Origin: Pseudomonas oryzihabitans | GTDB taxonomy: Bacteria; Pseudomonadota; Gammaproteobacteria; Pseudomonadales; Pseudomonadaceae | Direction: 5' to 3' | Assembly: GCF_024652905.1 (NCBI RefSeq) | Contig: NZ_CP102428.1 | Span: forward strand, 12,501 to 76,500 | Length of the DNA stretch: 64,000 nucleotides | Shown here: piece by piece, positions 1 to 11,429 of the stretch | Numbering within the stretch: position 1 is the stretch's first letter | How the letters are laid out: every line of letters starts with the position of its first letter | Program-made: the position numbers and the translations under genes | Notes under the pieces: model-generated | The model's database searches: none | What the model saw: only the letters and a program-made list of their open reading frames with translations | What the model was told of the DNA's origin: nothing

Positions 1-2890
<2,890 letters not shown>

Positions 2891-3048
2891 ATAACACCCA
2901 AACAATCTGACCGCAGGTCAGAGCGTGAGGAAGACGACGCCGAAAACGGGCGCGTGGGTTCGCAAGACCCAAGACGAGTTGTCTACTTCGATCACCGACC
3001 CAATTGGGCCAGCCAGGTAAGCTTCAACGCCTGGCCAGCCAACCGAAT
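2891..3048 (+). other. 23S-5S internal transcribed spacer
   Basis: Spacer of about 158 bases between the large and small rRNAs of the operon. It contains several short complementary stretches that could form processing stems (for example GCCAGGT near 3012 and ACGCCTGGC near 3027). No tRNA is recognisable in it. Confidence 0.8.
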
Positions 3049-3166
3049 TGCTTGACGAACATAGAGCATTGGAACCACCTGATCCCTTCCCGAACTCAGA
3101 AGTGAAACGATGCATCGCCGATGGTAGTGTGGGGTTTCCCCATGTGAGAGTAGGTCATCGTCAAGC
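3049..3166 (+). rRNA. rrf: 5S ribosomal RNA
   Basis: A 118-base sequence beginning TGCTTGACGA and ending TCATCGTCAAGC, so the 5' and 3' ends pair as helix I. The internal segments (CCTGATCCCTTCCCGAACTC, AGAAGTGAAACGATGCATCG and GATGGTAGTGTGGGG) are the standard Pseudomonas 5S sequence. It lies 158 bases after the 23S gene on the same strand and is followed by a terminator. Confidence 0.97.
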
Positions 3167-3179
3167 GCCTAACACCCAG

Positions 3180-3218
3180 CACCCCCGCTCAGATCACTCT
3201 GGCGGGGGTGTTGTCTTT
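3180..3218 (+). terminator. rRNA operon terminator
   Basis: Perfect 9-bp stem CACCCCCGC (3180-3188) / GCGGGGGTG (3202-3210), followed by a T-rich run. It sits 14 bases after the 5S gene, as expected for a factor-independent end of the rRNA operon. Confidence 0.85.
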
Positions 3219-3282
3219 GGGGTCGGAAAAGTTTGGCCGGCTGGGGTGCAGCGCAGGCCAGTAGCTTAGGTGCTTGCGGTTG

Positions 3283-3316
3283 CCCTCACCCTAGCCCTCT
3301 CCCGGGGGGAGAGGGG
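3283..3316 (+). repeat. dispersed palindromic repeat, family B
   Basis: Sequence of the CCCTCACCCTAGCCCTCTCC / GGGGGAGAGGGG type, a GC-rich element often found between genes. A second copy in the opposite orientation lies at 55498-55530. The inner CCCTCTCCC/GGGAGAGGG arms form a hairpin. Confidence 0.6.
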
Positions 3317-3442
3317 ATCAGGAGCGGTGCGGCTGGGCGCTTGAGGGCTACCTGACCGCCAAGGTGCGGCTTGAGGTCTGTAAGAGCACCGACAGCCCGG
3401 CTGCGCCGGGCTGTCGTGTTTGTAGCGCGGCAAGGGGCCGGT

Positions 3443-3474
3443 GTAGGTTGGCGCTGAGTGCAGCGAAGCCCAAC
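3443..3474 (+). repeat. dispersed imperfect palindrome, family A, copy 1
   Basis: GTAGGTTGG...GCAGCGAAGCCCAAC element, one of six related copies in the window (3443, 3546, 24616, 24657, 25836, 55426). All lie between genes. The arms GTTGG(G) and CCCAAC pair, with a conserved GCGAAG block on one side. Confidence 0.65.
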
Positions 3475-3545
3475 ATCTAGCCTCACCCCGAAAGTCCATC
3501 TAAGCTTTCCTCTCCAAAGCTCGTGCGCCCGCCCAGCGTTCGCCT

Positions 3546-3576
3546 GTTGGGCTTCGCTGCGCTTAGCCCAACCTAC
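3546..3576 (-). repeat. dispersed imperfect palindrome, family A, copy 2
   Basis: Same family as 3443-3474 but inverted: GTTGGGCTTCGCTGCGCTTA followed by GCCCAACCTAC. With copy 1 it makes an inverted pair about 70 bases apart between the rRNA operon and cmoB. Confidence 0.65.
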
Positions 3577-3590
3577 AAAGACAGAGCAAG

Positions 3591-3618
3591 AAAAAGCCCG
3601 GCATGTGCCGGGCTTTTT
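3591..3618. terminator. bidirectional terminator downstream of cmoB
   Basis: Near-perfect hairpin AAAAAGCCCGGCA (3591-3603) / TGCCGGGCTTTTT (3606-3618). It has an A run on one side and a T run on the other, so it can act in both directions. It ends 5 bases before the cmoB stop codon and would terminate the cmoA-cmoB transcript. Confidence 0.85.
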
Positions 3619-3622
3619 GCGT

Positions 3623-4591
3623 TCAGGGTTTGCGGGCGATCAGGGTGGCGCGCAAGGGGGCGGGAAGCCCCTCGACGGTACGGCTGGGGTCCTCGGGGTG
3701 GAGGAAGTCCGGTAGCGACTGGAAGCCCATCCACTCGGTGGAGCGCTGTTCGTCTACCGTTGTAGGGGTCAAATCCATCAGGCGGATGTCACGATAGCCG
3801 GCGCGTTGCAGCCAGAGTTGCAGGGCGGCCGCGGAGGGCAGGAACCAGACGTTGCGCATCTGGGCATAGCGGTCTTCGGGGACCAGGACGGTGGTGGCAT
3901 CGCCTTCGACGACCAGGGTTTCCAGGACCAGCTCACCGCCGCTGTCGAGGCAGTTCTTCAGGTCCAGCAGGTGATCGATGGGCGAGCGGCGATGGTAGAG
4001 CACGCCCATGGAAAAGACGGTGTCGAAGCCGCCGTCCAAGGCAGGCAGCTCTTCCAGGGTCAGCGGCAGGTGCCAGGTGGGCAGGTCGGGGAGATAGCGC
4101 CGCAGGGCCTGGAATTGGCAGTGGAACAGCCAATTGGGATCGACGCCTAGGACCAGGCTGGCCCCCGCGCCGAGCATGCGCCACTGGTAGTAGCCGTTGC
4201 CGCTACCGACATCCAGAACGCGCTTGCCCTGCAGATCCAGATGGGGGGCGACCCGGTCCCATTTCCAGTCGGAGCGCCATTCGGTGTCCAGATGAAGATC
4301 GAACAGCTGGAAGGGGCCCTTGCGCCAGGGCCGCAGTTGCAGCAGCGCTTCGCGCAGGGCCTGGTGCTGCTCCGCGGAAGGAAAACCGGCGAGGCGCACG
4401 GCCTCACGCAGGTCGATACCTTCCACCGCGATCTCGGGCAGGGCGTCGACGCCAGCTTGCCAGCGTTGCAGGTCACCATGGCCGCGGGCGTACTTGGCGG
4501 CCAGAACGCTTTCGAGCGCCTGGGACCAGCCGGCCAGCGTGGTGTCCGCCAGCGTTTGTTGCAGGGTTGCGAGGTAGGCAGGTGGGGTCAT
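3623..4591 (-). CDS. cmoB: tRNA U34 carboxymethyltransferase CmoB
   Basis: Transfers the carboxymethyl group of carboxy-S-adenosylmethionine to 5-hydroxyuridine at the tRNA wobble position to form cmo5U. The protein is 322 aa, close to the usual 323. A Rossmann methyltransferase core with the SAM-binding glycine motif [15 protein letters not shown] lies near residue 125, and GVDPNWLF follows in the Cx-SAM pocket region. An upstream in-frame ATG at 4624 is possible, but the start at 4591 gives a 4-base ATGA overlap with the end of cmoA and the normal family N-terminus ([10 protein letters not shown]). It is translationally coupled to cmoA, its pathway partner. Confidence 0.95.
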   Translation of the reverse strand: MTPPAYLATLQQTLADTTLAGWSQALESVLAAKYARGHGDLQRWQAGVDALPEIAVEGIDLREAVRLAGFPSAEQHQALREALLQLRPWRKGPFQLFDLHLDTEWRSDWKWDRVAPHLDLQGKRVLDVGSGNGYYQWRMLGAGASLVLGVDPNWLFHCQFQALRRYLPDLPTWHLPLTLEELPALDGGFDTVFSMGVLYHRRSPIDHLLDLKNCLDSGGELVLETLVVEGDATTVLVPEDRYAQMRNVWFLPSAAALQLWLQRAGYRDIRLMDLTPTTVDEQRSTEWMGFQSLPDFLHPEDPSRTVEGLPAPLRATLIARKP

Positions 4592-5325
4592 GGCAGGGCG
4601 ATCAGGGAGGTGAAGTTGAGGCATTGGAACCAGGGCACGACGGTGGTGAAACCGGCACCCTGCAGGCGCGCCCGGTGTTCGTCCAGGGTGTCGGTCAGCA
4701 TGACGTTTTCCAGCGCGGTACGTTTCTGAGCGATTTCCAATTCGCTGTAGCCGTTGGCTCTCTTGAAGTCCAGGTGCAGGCCGTTGAGCAATTCCTGAGT
4801 CTGGGCCTGCGGGAAACGGATCTTTTCCGACAGCAGCAGGGCGCCACCGGGTAGCAGGTTGGCGCGCAGCCGACTGAGCAAGTCCAGGCGCTGTTCCGGG
4901 GCGATGAATTGCAGGGTGAAGTTGAGGGCGATCACCGAGGCCGATTCGAGCGGGACGTCGAGGATATCGGCTTCCACCACTTCGACCTGCAGCAACTCCT
5001 CGTGCATGGAGTCCTGAGCGCTGAGGTATTCGCGGCAGCGGGTGACCATGGCGGTGGAGTTGTCGATAGCCACCACCCGGCTACCCTCGGCGCGGACATG
5101 GCGGCGCAGGGCCTGGGTCACGGCGCCCAGGGAACAGCCGAGGTCATAGAGACGGCTATGGGGCTGGGCGAACCGTGCGGCGATGACGCCGAGATTCTCG
5201 ACGATGGTGGGATAGCCCGGCACGGATCTCTTGATCATGTCGGGAAAGACGCGCACCACGTCTTCGTTGAAGGTGAAGTCGGTAGGAGGCTGCGGCGACG
5301 CGAACAGACGGTCGGCTTCGCTCAT
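4588..5325 (-). CDS. cmoA: carboxy-S-adenosyl-L-methionine synthase CmoA
   Basis: Makes carboxy-SAM from SAM and prephenate; CmoB uses the product for wobble-uridine modification. The 245 aa length matches the family (about 247). The N-terminal block [20 protein letters not shown] is diagnostic, followed by the SAM motif [11 protein letters not shown] and the acidic-loop region AIDNSTAMV. It lies 63 bases after the inhibitor gene on the same strand and overlaps cmoB by 4 bases, so the two are a translational unit. Confidence 0.95.
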   Translation of the reverse strand: MSEADRLFASPQPPTDFTFNEDVVRVFPDMIKRSVPGYPTIVENLGVIAARFAQPHSRLYDLGCSLGAVTQALRRHVRAEGSRVVAIDNSTAMVTRCREYLSAQDSMHEELLQVEVVEADILDVPLESASVIALNFTLQFIAPEQRLDLLSRLRANLLPGGALLLSEKIRFPQAQTQELLNGLHLDFKRANGYSELEIAQKRTALENVMLTDTLDEHRARLQGAGFTTVVPWFQCLNFTSLIALP

Positions 5326-5388
5326 GGGCGGTACCTGGAAAATCGAAAGGGGGCATTGTACCCCCGGCAGGCGTTGCAGGACGTGGCG

Positions 5389-5781
5389 TCAGCGGATTTC
5401 GATGCGGCAGTCGAAGCGGGCCTGGGCTTCGGCTTCGGCATCCCAGGGCTGGCGCGCCTGGAGTTCGAGCTGGGCGCTGCCGGCGCTCTGGGCGCGGAAG
5501 CGCCAGAGGGACTGACCGGCGCTGCCGATGCCGCCCTGATCCTGGCGCCTTTCGCGAAAGACTTCCGGACCAAGTTGCTTGAGGTTGTCGCTGCGCTGGA
5601 GGATGGTCCAGCGGTAGCCACTTGTGGGATCGCTGGGCAGGGTCAGGGTAAGTTCCTGGCCGGTGTGCATGACCAGCGGGGTGCAGTCGCTGTCGTCACC
5701 TAGGATGAGGTTGCCACTCGGCTGGGTACTGCTGCAGCCGGCCATGAGCAGACAGCCGCAGAACAGAAGACGGTTGGACAT
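5389..5781 (-). CDS. chagasin-family (I42) peptidase inhibitor lipoprotein
   Basis: Predicted 130-aa envelope inhibitor of papain-like cysteine peptidases. The signal peptide ends in a lipobox (LLMAGC, Cys15), so the protein should be lipid-anchored. The three chagasin loops are recognisable: DPTSGYRW (usual NPTTGYxW), a glycine-rich central loop (DQGGIGSAG) and RQPWD (usual RPWE). A strong ribosome site (GGAGG) precedes the ATG. It lies 61 bases after lon. P. aeruginosa has an inhibitor of cysteine peptidase gene next to its AsrA Lon-like protease, so the pairing appears conserved. The target peptidase is unknown. Confidence 0.85.
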   Translation of the reverse strand: MSNRLLFCGCLLMAGCSSTQPSGNLILGDDSDCTPLVMHTGQELTLTLPSDPTSGYRWTILQRSDNLKQLGPEVFRERRQDQGGIGSAGQSLWRFRAQSAGSAQLELQARQPWDAEAEAQARFDCRIEIR

Positions 5782-5842
5782 GAAAACCTCCGGGGTATGA
5801 CGGCAAAACGCAGAGCATACCCCAAGAGGTCGAGCGGTCAGA

Positions 5843-8233
5843 CTAGAAGAGCACCTTGGCCACGTCGGCGAAGCGCTTGGCGAAGTGAACGGTCAGGCCT
5901 TCCTTGAGATAGGCCGGCAACTCTTCGAAGTCACCACGATTGGGCTCCGGCAGGATCAGTTCGCCGATCTTCTGGCGGCGTGCCGCGATGACCTTTTCCC
6001 GGACCCCGCCGATGGGCAGTACCTGACCGGTAAGGGTCAGCTCGCCGGTCATGGCCACGTTCTTCTTCGGCGCCTGGTTGCGGGCCAGCGACAGCAGCGC
6101 GGAGGCCATGGTGACACCGGCGCTGGGACCGTCCTTGGGCGTGGCGCCTTCGGGCACGTGCAGGTGGACGAAGGCCTGATCGAAGAAATTCGGATCGCCC
6201 TTGAAGTCCTTGAGGTGCGCGGTGACGTAGCTGTAGGCGATCTCGGCGGATTCCTTCATGACGTCACCCAGCTTGCCGGTGAGCTTGAAGCCCCGGTTCA
6301 GGGTATGGATGCGCGTCGCCTCAATGGGCAGGGTGGCACCGCCCATGCTGGTCCAGGCCAGGCCGGTGATGATGCCCACCCCGGACAGCACCTGCTCCTT
6401 GCGGAAGGGCGGCATGCCCAGATAGTCCTCGAGATCCGAGGCACCGATCTTGACCTTGAGCTTGGGCTCCTCGATGAGCTTGACCACCGCCTTGCGCACC
6501 AGCTTGCCCAGTTGCTTCTCCAGCTGGCGCACGCCGGCTTCGCGGGCATAGCCTTCCACCAGGGCCTTGAGGGCGCTGTCGGTGAGCGTCAGGCGATCCT
6601 TGGGCACCCCGGCCTTGTCCAGCTGCTTGGGCCAGAGGTGGCGCTTGGCGATGGCCTGCTTCTCTTCGGCGATGTAGCCGGAAAGGCGGATGACCTCCAT
6701 GCGGTCCAGCAGGGGGCCGGGGATGGAGTCCAGGGTGTTGGCGGTACAGACGAACAGCACCTTGGACAGGTCCAGGCGCAGATCCAGGTAGTGGTCGAGG
6801 AAGTCGACGTTCTGTTCCGGGTCCAGGGTCTCCAGCAGCGCCGAGGCGGGATCGCCCTGGTAGCTCTGGCCCATCTTGTCGATCTCGTCGAGCATGATGA
6901 CCGGATTCATCACCTTGACGTCGCGCAGCGCCTGGACGAGCTTGCCGGGCATGGCACCGATATAGGTGCGGCGATGGCCCTTGATCTCGGCTTCATCCCT
7001 CATGCCGCCGACGCTGAAGCGATAGAAGGGCCGGCCGAGGGATTCGGCGATGGATTTGCCGATGCTGGTCTTGCCCACCCCGGGCGGACCCACCAGCAGC
7101 ACGATGGAGCCGGTCACTTCGCCCTTGAAGGCGCCCACGGCAAGAAATTCGAGGATGCGATTCTTGATGTCGTCGAGCCCGGCGTGGTGGCGGTCGAGCA
7201 CCTTGCGCGCGTGCTTGAGGTCGAGCTTGTCCTGCCCATGAACGCCCCAGGGCAGGTCGGTGGCCCAGTCCAGGTAGTTGCGGGTGACGCCGTATTCCGG
7301 CGAGCCGGTCTCGAGGATGGACAGCTTGTTCAGCTCGTCGTCGATGCGCTTCTGCGCCGCCTCGGGCAGGATCTTGCCCTCCAGGCGCTGGCGGAAGCTT
7401 TCGATATCGCTGCTGCGATCGTCCTTGGTGATGCCCAGCTCCTGCTGGATCAGCTTGAGCTGTTCCTTGAGGAAGAATTCGCGCTGGCGTTCGTTGATCT
7501 TGCGATTGACCTCGGCGGACAGCTCCTTCTGCAGGCGCGCGACCTCGACCTCCTTACGCAGCAGCGGCAGGACCTTTTCCATGCGTTGCAGCATGGGCAC
7601 GGTATCGAGCACCTGCTGCAATTCGTCGCCCGGCGCCGTAGTGAGGGCGGCGGCGAAGTCGGTCAGCGGCGAGGGATCGTTGGGGCTGAAGCGATTGAGA
7701 TAGTTCTTCAGCTCTTCGCTGTAGAGCGGATTGAGCGGCAAGAGCTCCTTGATGGCGTTGATCAGCGCCATGCCGTAGGCCTTCACCTCGTCGCTGGGAT
7801 CGGGGCTGGGACGCAGGTGTTCGACTTCCACCAGATAGGGTGGGCGCTGGCGGCGGAGCCAGCCGCGGATGCGTACCCGGGACAGCCCCTGGGCGACGAA
7901 CTGCAGCTTGCCGTCCTGACGGGTGGCATGGTGGATGCGCACCAGGGTGCCGTGCTGCGGCAGCTGGTCGGGATCGAAGCCCTCGGCATCGCCGGGCTGC
8001 TGCTCCATGTAGAACAGCGCCAGGCAGTGGTGGTCGGTCTTGGCCACCAGCTCCAGCGTTTCCGCCCAGGGCTCTTCGTTGACGATGACGGGCAGGACCT
8101 GGGCCGGAAAGAAGGGGCGGTTGTGGATGGGAATGACGTAGAGCTTGTCGGGAAGATTCTGGCCGGGCAGCACCAGACCGGTCTGGCCGGCTTCTTCGCT
8201 GAGAATGTCCGCTTGGTTATCCTGATCGCTCAT
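5843..8233 (-). CDS. lon: ATP-dependent Lon protease (endopeptidase La), AsrA-like paralogue
   Basis: Cytoplasmic AAA+ serine protease of 796 aa. The order is an N-terminal substrate-binding LON domain (from LYVIPIHNRPFFPAQ), a coiled helical region, an AAA+ module with Walker A GPPGVGKTS and Walker B VIMLDEIDK, then the protease domain. The catalytic dyad is Ser704 in KDGPSAG and Lys747 in GGVREKVIAA, 43 residues apart as in E. coli Lon. The N-terminal extension and the neighbouring chagasin-type inhibitor resemble the P. aeruginosa AsrA (PA0779) locus, so this may be the second Lon rather than the housekeeping one. A heat-shock-type promoter lies just upstream. Confidence 0.95.
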   Translation of the reverse strand: MSDQDNQADILSEEAGQTGLVLPGQNLPDKLYVIPIHNRPFFPAQVLPVIVNEEPWAETLELVAKTDHHCLALFYMEQQPGDAEGFDPDQLPQHGTLVRIHHATRQDGKLQFVAQGLSRVRIRGWLRRQRPPYLVEVEHLRPSPDPSDEVKAYGMALINAIKELLPLNPLYSEELKNYLNRFSPNDPSPLTDFAAALTTAPGDELQQVLDTVPMLQRMEKVLPLLRKEVEVARLQKELSAEVNRKINERQREFFLKEQLKLIQQELGITKDDRSSDIESFRQRLEGKILPEAAQKRIDDELNKLSILETGSPEYGVTRNYLDWATDLPWGVHGQDKLDLKHARKVLDRHHAGLDDIKNRILEFLAVGAFKGEVTGSIVLLVGPPGVGKTSIGKSIAESLGRPFYRFSVGGMRDEAEIKGHRRTYIGAMPGKLVQALRDVKVMNPVIMLDEIDKMGQSYQGDPASALLETLDPEQNVDFLDHYLDLRLDLSKVLFVCTANTLDSIPGPLLDRMEVIRLSGYIAEEKQAIAKRHLWPKQLDKAGVPKDRLTLTDSALKALVEGYAREAGVRQLEKQLGKLVRKAVVKLIEEPKLKVKIGASDLEDYLGMPPFRKEQVLSGVGIITGLAWTSMGGATLPIEATRIHTLNRGFKLTGKLGDVMKESAEIAYSYVTAHLKDFKGDPNFFDQAFVHLHVPEGATPKDGPSAGVTMASALLSLARNQAPKKNVAMTGELTLTGQVLPIGGVREKVIAARRQKIGELILPEPNRGDFEELPAYLKEGLTVHFAKRFADVAKVLF

Positions 8234-8263
8234 TGGCGTACCTTGGGCTTGGATGTAGGGCCA

Positions 8264-8292
8264 ACATGGGGCGAGGGCGCTGGTTTTTCAAC
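8264..8292 (-). promoter_or_regulatory. sigma-32-type promoter of lon
   Basis: Read on the minus strand: GTTGAAA at 8292-8286, 14 bases of spacer, then CCCCATGT at 8271-8264. This fits the heat-shock consensus CTTGAAA-N(11-16)-CCCCATNT with one -35 mismatch. The -10 box ends about 30 bases before the lon ATG, leaving a short leader with an AAGG ribosome site. Confidence 0.75.
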
Positions 8293-8461
8293 GCAGGCAA
8301 AGATCTGTCCTTCTTGACCGCCGGGTACCGCTCGAAGTGCGACGGTCGGCGCAACGAGTGGTCGCTGCCACGATAAAGATTCCCCCGGCACTGCCGCTAA
8401 AGCTGAGGTCACGCCGCAAAGCCGGCGAGAGATCCGAAAGGCGCGCGGTGGAGAGCAGCGG

Positions 8462-9127
8462 GTGAACAAGCATTGGGTGGTAGCGGGATGGCTGGCCTTG
8501 GGCCTGGGGACGGCACAGGCGGCTGAGGTCGCGGTACAGGTGGTCGACAGCCAGGGCGCTCCCCTGGCCGATGCCGTGGTGATGCTGTCGGGCCAGGGGC
8601 TGGTGCCCGAGCGGCAGCCGGCGGCCATCGATCAGCAGAATCGGCGGTTCGTCCCCCATGTCCTGGCAGTCGCCACCGGGACGGCGGTGAGCTTTCCCAA
8701 TACCGATGATATCCGCCACCAGGTCTATTCCTTTTCCAGCCCGAAGCGCTTTGAGTTGCCGCTCTATCACGGGATTCCCAGCACCCCGGTGGTGTTCGAC
8801 CAGCCGGGCGTGGTGGTGGTGGGCTGCAACATCCACGACTGGATGGTGGGCTACGTCTATGTGACCGCTGCCGGGCGCTCTGCCGTGACCGACAGCCAGG
8901 GCCGCGCCCGCCTGGAGGCGCCGGACGGTCATTATCAGCTGGCCCTCTGGCATCCCGACCTCAGCGACAAGCAGGAAGTCGCCCAGCCCGCGTTGGACGT
9001 GGCGGGCAAGCCGGTGACCCTGAAACTCCAGCTGGCGATTCAGCCGAAGCCGCAGCCGGCGGAACCGGCGAGCTCGGCTTTCGAGGATGCCTTCCACAAG
9101 GCCACGCACGATGAAGCTCATCCATAG
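8462..9127 (+). CDS. periplasmic cupredoxin-like protein (methylamine-utilisation-protein-like)
   Basis: A 221-aa exported protein. The signal peptide (WVVAGWLALGLGTAQA) is followed by a cupredoxin-type beta-sandwich. Candidate copper ligands are a His in DIRHQVYSF, then Cys, His and Met in VVGCNIHDWMVGYV, the usual C-x-x-H-x-x-M arrangement, and a carboxypeptidase-regulatory-like stretch follows. The start is GTG, with a purine-rich GGAGAG 8 bases upstream. It is first in a four-gene cluster and overlaps the next gene by about 17 bases. Database names such as methylamine utilization protein are by similarity only, and no methylamine dehydrogenase genes are nearby. Electron transfer or copper sensing in the periplasm is the inference. 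Confidence 0.8.
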   Translation: MNKHWVVAGWLALGLGTAQAAEVAVQVVDSQGAPLADAVVMLSGQGLVPERQPAAIDQQNRRFVPHVLAVATGTAVSFPNTDDIRHQVYSFSSPKRFELPLYHGIPSTPVVFDQPGVVVVGCNIHDWMVGYVYVTAAGRSAVTDSQGRARLEAPDGHYQLALWHPDLSDKQEVAQPALDVAGKPVTLKLQLAIQPKPQPAEPASSAFEDAFHKATHDEAHP

Positions 9128-11429
9128 TTTCCAGACCCGCATCGCCGGCAGTCTCTTCCTGCTGATGCTGGTGGTCATCACCCTGGTCTATCTGACGGTC
9201 AAGGCCGCCACCGAGGCCAGTGCCGTACGCCAGTCCTATGACCAGCTCGATACCGGGGCGCGGGTGTTCCGCCAGGTACTGGACGGCCGCTGCCGGCGGC
9301 TGAACGACGCCGTGCGCGTGCTCGCCGCCGATTTCGGCTTTCGCGACGCCGTGGCCAGTGGCGATGTACCGACGCTGCGCTCGGTGCTGGCCAACCATGG
9401 CGCCCGGGTCGGCGCGGGCGATACCTATCTGTTGGATATGGACGGTCGGTTGATCGCCAGTACCGTGGCCGCGCATAGCGAAGGCGAGCGCCTCCCCGGC
9501 GCGGTGGGGGCGGTCAATGACGGCAGCTGTGTGCTGGCGGGCACCGGCCTGCCACAGTTGCGGGTCACCGTTCCGGTCCGCGCGCCCTTGCCCATCGCCC
9601 AGGTGGTAATGAGCTTTGCCATGGATCAGGCCATGGCCCAAGAGTTTCGCTCGCTGATCAACCTGGACGTGGTCTTCCTTGGCGAAGCCGCGCTCATGGC
9701 CAGTACCCTGCCGGACGAGCAGGGGCGTCAGCTGGTGCAGGAACTCGCGCGGGCACCAGGGACCGGCGACGGTTGGCAGCTGACCCTGGGTGGCCGGCTC
9801 TATCAGGTCAAGCGATTGACCCTGGGGACCCAGGACCATCCGGTGTATGTCTATCTGCTGCGCGCGCTCGACGTCGCCCTGGCGGAGTTCGAGCCCTTGC
9901 TCAGGCAGCTGGCGCTGATCGCCGGAGGGGCGCTGCTGGCGGCGCTGCTGGGGGCGTTATGGCTGGCGCGCAACCTGGCCCAGCCGCTGCGGCAGCTGTC
10001 GGTCATGTCCTGGCGGATCGGCCAGGGCGATTACGCGGTCAAGGTGGAAGTGCCGCGGCAGGACGAATTCGGTCGGCTGGCGCAGGTGCTCGAGGAGATG
10101 CGCCAGGGAATCGCCGAGCGTGAGCAGCGCCTCAATCACAATGCCCTGCACGATGCCCTGACCGGTCTGCCCAATCGCTTGCTGGCCGAGGAGCGGCTGC
10201 GGGTCTTTATCGCCACCCAATCCCAGGTGTCGCTGCTGTACCTGGGGCTGGATGGTTTCCAGGCGATCAATGAAAGCGCCGGGGTCGCCGGGGGCGATCG
10301 CATCCTCAGGATGGTGGCCGAGCGCGCCCAGGTGCTGCTGGCCGGCCGGGGCTGCGTCTCGCGCCCGGTAGGTGACGAATTTCTCGTCCAGGCCTGTCGC
10401 ATGGGCCTGGAGGGCGCGGTGGGACTCGCCGAGCAGCTGCGCCTGTCGCTGGCCGAGCCGATCGAGTGGGAAGGGCAGTTGTTCCGCCTCAGTTGCCGGA
10501 TCGGCGTCGTCGAGTATCCGCGCCACGGCGACGACCCTAACCAGCTGATCGAGCGGGCGCGCAGTGCCATGCTCGATGCCGGGCAGTTGCCGGATCGCCT
10601 GCGGGTCTATGATGAAGGGCGGGATGCGGCCCAGCAGCGGCGTCTGCAACTGGTCCAGGATCTGCCGCTGGCGGGCGGGCGGGGTGAATTGATGCTGGTG
10701 TTCCAACCCAAGGTGGCCCTGCAGGGCAGCGGACCGCACCAGGCCGAGGTCTTGCTGCGCTGGCGCCATGCCGAGCTGGGCATGGTCTCGCCGGGCGAAT
10801 TCATTCCCCTGGCCGAACGCAGCGGCAGCATGGCCGGACTTACCCGTTGGGTGATCCAGGCGACGATCCGGCAGCTGGCGCTCTGGCAGACCCAGGGCCG
10901 CGAGGTAAAGGTGTCGCTGAACGTCTCGGCGGTGGATCTTGCCGATACCCAGCTGCCCGAGCGGGTGATGGGTTGGCTCGATGACGCCGGCGTCTCGGCG
11001 CGGCAGCTCACCTTCGAGATCACCGAGAGCGCCATCATGGCCGATCCCGAAGCCGCCATCGCGCTGCTGACGCGGCTGTCCATCCTCGGCATCCGGCTAT
11101 CGGTGGACGACTACGGCACCGGCCAGGCGTCGCTGGCGCACCTCAAGCGGCTGCCGGTGGACGAATTGAAGATCGACCAGTCCTTCGTGAAGGAGCTGGC
11201 GCCGGGCAACGATGACGCCGTCATCGTGCGTTCGACCATCGAGATGGGCCACAACCTGGGCCTGGAGGTGGTCGCCGAGGGCGTCGAGGAGGCCCGGGCG
11301 CTGGCCCTGCTGCGCAGTTGGGGGTGCGATGTGATCCAGGGGTACTACATCAGCCGTCCGGTGCCGGCCGCTGAATTCGAAGCCTGGATGGAACGGCAGA
11401 GCATGCCGGTGCTGGAAGCGCTGTCATGA
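9111..11429 (+). CDS. membrane c-di-GMP protein: periplasmic sensor, HAMP, degenerate GGDEF, EAL
   Basis: A 772-aa inner-membrane signalling protein. It has TM1 near residues 11-35, a periplasmic sensor region of about 230 residues, TM2 near 267-290, HAMP, GGDEF and EAL domains. The GGDEF signature is VGDEF (residues 420-424), so cyclase activity is doubtful. The EAL domain begins EVLLRW (Glu546) and keeps the catalytic set: Asn in LNVSAVDL, Glu in FEITESA, paired Asp in SVDDYGTG, Lys in ELKIDQSFV, Glu in VVAEGVEE and Gln in IQGYYISRP. It is therefore probably a c-di-GMP phosphodiesterase. The ATG at 9111 fits the membrane N-terminus better than an in-frame ATG at 9087. It overlaps both neighbours (17 and 4 bases). 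Confidence 0.92.
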   Translation: MKLIHSFQTRIAGSLFLLMLVVITLVYLTVKAATEASAVRQSYDQLDTGARVFRQVLDGRCRRLNDAVRVLAADFGFRDAVASGDVPTLRSVLANHGARVGAGDTYLLDMDGRLIASTVAAHSEGERLPGAVGAVNDGSCVLAGTGLPQLRVTVPVRAPLPIAQVVMSFAMDQAMAQEFRSLINLDVVFLGEAALMASTLPDEQGRQLVQELARAPGTGDGWQLTLGGRLYQVKRLTLGTQDHPVYVYLLRALDVALAEFEPLLRQLALIAGGALLAALLGALWLARNLAQPLRQLSVMSWRIGQGDYAVKVEVPRQDEFGRLAQVLEEMRQGIAEREQRLNHNALHDALTGLPNRLLAEERLRVFIATQSQVSLLYLGLDGFQAINESAGVAGGDRILRMVAERAQVLLAGRGCVSRPVGDEFLVQACRMGLEGAVGLAEQLRLSLAEPIEWEGQLFRLSCRIGVVEYPRHGDDPNQLIERARSAMLDAGQLPDRLRVYDEGRDAAQQRRLQLVQDLPLAGGRGELMLVFQPKVALQGSGPHQAEVLLRWRHAELGMVSPGEFIPLAERSGSMAGLTRWVIQATIRQLALWQTQGREVKVSLNVSAVDLADTQLPERVMGWLDDAGVSARQLTFEITESAIMADPEAAIALLTRLSILGIRLSVDDYGTGQASLAHLKRLPVDELKIDQSFVKELAPGNDDAVIVRSTIEMGHNLGLEVVAEGVEEARALALLRSWGCDVIQGYYISRPVPAAEFEAWMERQSMPVLEALS

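Noticed and set aside
4592-4624. Longer cmoB start at 4624
   Set aside because: The ATG at 4591 couples to the cmoA stop and gives the family length.
5885-8317. Long open frame (810 codons) antisense to lon
   Set aside because: It mirrors the lon codons in a high-GC genome and has no recognisable domain. Similar antisense frames opposite phoX, katG and gsp genes were rejected for the same reason.
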